The translations under genes and the position numbers were made by a program. Positions 4,823 through 5,714 of a stretch of DNA of 5,714 nucleotides are shown in pieces. The notes beneath the pieces were generated by a model. The model ran no database searches, had not been told where the DNA came from, and saw only the letters and a list, made by a program, of their open reading frames with translations. Source of the stretch: CAWUKV01 sp963923025. GTDB taxonomy: Bacteria; Cyanobacteriota; Cyanobacteriia; Phormidesmidales; Phormidesmidaceae. The DNA lies in contig CAWUKV010000275.1 in NCBI GenBank assembly GCA_963923025.1, positions 1-5,714 on the forward strand. Reading direction: 5' to 3'. How positions within the stretch are numbered: the stretch's first letter is position 1; each line of letters begins with the position of its first letter.

Positions 4823-4860
4823 GCAATGAGGTTCTTTGAGAAAGCCAGGAAATCCTATTT

Positions 4861-5714
4861 TTAGGCAGTGCCAAGGGCGATCGCTTGGTCCAATCGTTGC
4901 TGATCAAAACCGCGATCGCGCAAAATTATCCACGACTCTGCTAGGTCCGGCCCCCGCATATCACCCATCAGCGCTGCCCGCAGAGACTTCATCACCAGCC
5001 CTTTCTTGACACCCAGATCTTTCGCAACCTGGCCGAGTAGCGCCTTTGCGTCATCGGGGGTATTAAAGTCCGCCGATTTGGAGGATTCTAAAACGGCCTT
5101 CATCGCATCGCTGACGCCATCGAGCTGGAGCTGCTTGGTCGCGGCTTCGGAGTAGTCCACCGTCGGCGTAAAGAAGAAGCGGCTCTGCTCGACGCAATCC
5201 TTCAGCCGGGTCAGACTGGGGCCCATCATCTCAGCCAGCTTCAGCAGCCAGAGACGGTCGGCCTCTGGGTCAAAGCCGTAGCCCGCGTCCTGGAAATAAG
5301 GAATCAGCAGGGGCAGCAGGTCTTCGGGGGGCATGCCATGCAGGTACTGGCTGTTGATCCAGTCGAGCTTGTCCCAGTCGAAGCGGGCACCGGCTTTGTT
5401 GACGCGCTCAAAGCTGAAGAGCTTTGCAGCTTCTTCTAGGGTGAAAATTTCCTGGGCATCAGGGGCGGACCAGCCCAGCAGGGTCATGTAGTTGGCCAGA
5501 GCCGGGGCGACAAACCCCATGTCCTGAAAGTCGCCTACGGAGGTAACGCCATCGCGTTTGGAAAGCTTTGCCCCTTTTTCGTTGAGAATTAGCGGCGTGT
5601 GGGCGAACTTGGGGACGGTCATGCCCAGTGCTTCGTACAGCAGGATTTGTTTAGGTGTATTGCCCACATGGTCTTCACCCCGGATGACGTGGGTAATGCC
5701 CATGTCGGCATCGT
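4861..5714 (-). CDS. gltX: Glutamyl-tRNA synthetase, C-terminal part (5' end beyond window)
   Basis: This is a class I aminoacyl-tRNA synthetase that charges tRNA with glutamate in the cytoplasm. The frame stays open to the right edge (codons for D-A-D precede the internal Met at 5701-5703), so about 284 C-terminal residues of an expected total near 480 are present. Numbering from that Met, VIRGEDHVGNTPKQ (6-19) is the conserved end of the catalytic Rossmann fold, and KLSKR (46-50) is the KMSKS-type ATP-binding loop. The remaining part, from about 60 on, is the stem-contact and helical anticodon-binding region, ending at TAA (4861-4863). Cyanobacteria usually lack GlnRS and use a non-discriminating GluRS plus the GatCAB amidotransferase; that this enzyme is non-discriminating is inference only. 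It is co-oriented with ftsH 278 bp downstream, and no clear terminator separates them. Confidence 0.95.
   Translation of the reverse strand, partial: DADMGITHVIRGEDHVGNTPKQILLYEALGMTVPKFAHTPLILNEKGAKLSKRDGVTSVGDFQDMGFVAPALANYMTLLGWSAPDAQEIFTLEEAAKLFSFERVNKAGARFDWDKLDWINSQYLHGMPPEDLLPLLIPYFQDAGYGFDPEADRLWLLKLAEMMGPSLTRLKDCVEQSRFFFTPTVDYSEAATKQLQLDGVSDAMKAVLESSKSADFNTPDDAKALLGQVAKDLGVKKGLVMKSLRAALMGDMRGPDLAESWIILRDRGFDQQRLDQAIALGTA
4877..4884. repeat. HIP1 octamer GCGATCGC
   Basis: Exact HIP1 copy within the last eight codons of gltX, 35 bp from the next copy at 4912. Confidence 0.9.
4912..4919. repeat. HIP1 octamer GCGATCGC
   Basis: Exact HIP1 copy near the 3' end of gltX, at its L-R-D-R-G codons. 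With the copy at 4877-4884 it forms a close pair. Confidence 0.9.

Larger units (their letters stand above)
4583..4860 (-). promoter_or_regulatory. ftsH upstream region between gltX and ftsH
   Basis: This 278-bp gap separates the gltX stop from the ftsH start on the same strand and has no plausible gene on either strand. It holds two promoter-like arrangements for ftsH, an HLR1-like motif at 4790-4807, a 10-bp direct repeat at 4646-4671 and the Shine-Dalgarno sequence at 4594-4598. No hairpin with a T-tract follows gltX, so some readthrough from gltX into ftsH is possible. Confidence 0.6.

Noticed and set aside
1..5714. tRNA, rRNA, CRISPR array, insertion sequence or attachment site
   Set aside because: No cloverleaf-like segment, evenly spaced long repeats, transposase-like coding or terminal inverted repeats were seen by eye in the gene-free stretches on either strand.

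Overview
The window looks like a chromosomal segment of a cyanobacterium. Three things support this. It has four copies of the HIP1 octamer GCGATCGC. It has an FtsH protease of the FtsH2 (Slr0228/VAR2-like) type, associated with photosynthetic membranes. It also has a long pentapeptide-repeat protein whose N-terminal QG-x3-AWNRWR motif is typical of cyanobacterial members. I see no mobile element, CRISPR array, tRNA or rRNA gene. No species can be named from the sequence alone.

Layout, left to right. Positions 1-113 (minus strand) hold the first 37 codons of a gene cut off by the window edge; its N-terminus resembles the YjbQ/UPF0047 family. Positions 114-381 are a divergent promoter region with four same-orientation TGACGC hexamers and two small palindromes. 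Positions 382-1434 (plus) encode a 350-residue pentapeptide-repeat protein with 58 pentads in unbroken register. Positions 1435-1520 are a short, unusually G-rich and purine-rich spacer between convergent genes. Positions 1521-2615 (minus) encode a GT-B-like glycosyltransferase-family protein related to the N-terminal half of L-arabinokinase. Positions 2640-2670 form a strong intrinsic terminator with a UUCG tetraloop. Positions 2696-4582 (minus) encode FtsH. Positions 4583-4860 are a 278-bp ftsH upstream region with candidate promoters, an HLR1-like motif and a direct repeat. Positions 4861-5714 (minus) are the C-terminal part of glutamyl-tRNA synthetase, cut by the right edge.

The three minus-strand genes are co-oriented (gltX, ftsH, glycosyltransferase) but do not look like a tight operon. 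A long gap with promoter-like sequence separates gltX from ftsH, and a terminator separates ftsH from the glycosyltransferase gene. Only 24 bp lie between that terminator and the likely glycosyltransferase start, so this gene probably depends on readthrough from ftsH or on a promoter lying upstream of or within the hairpin.

No convincing new multi-gene system is visible; most of the window is housekeeping. The points most worth a second look are the 90-residue super-repeat in the pentapeptide protein, the ftsH/glycosyltransferase terminator arrangement, the HLR1-like site upstream of ftsH, and the repeated hexamers in the divergent promoter region.
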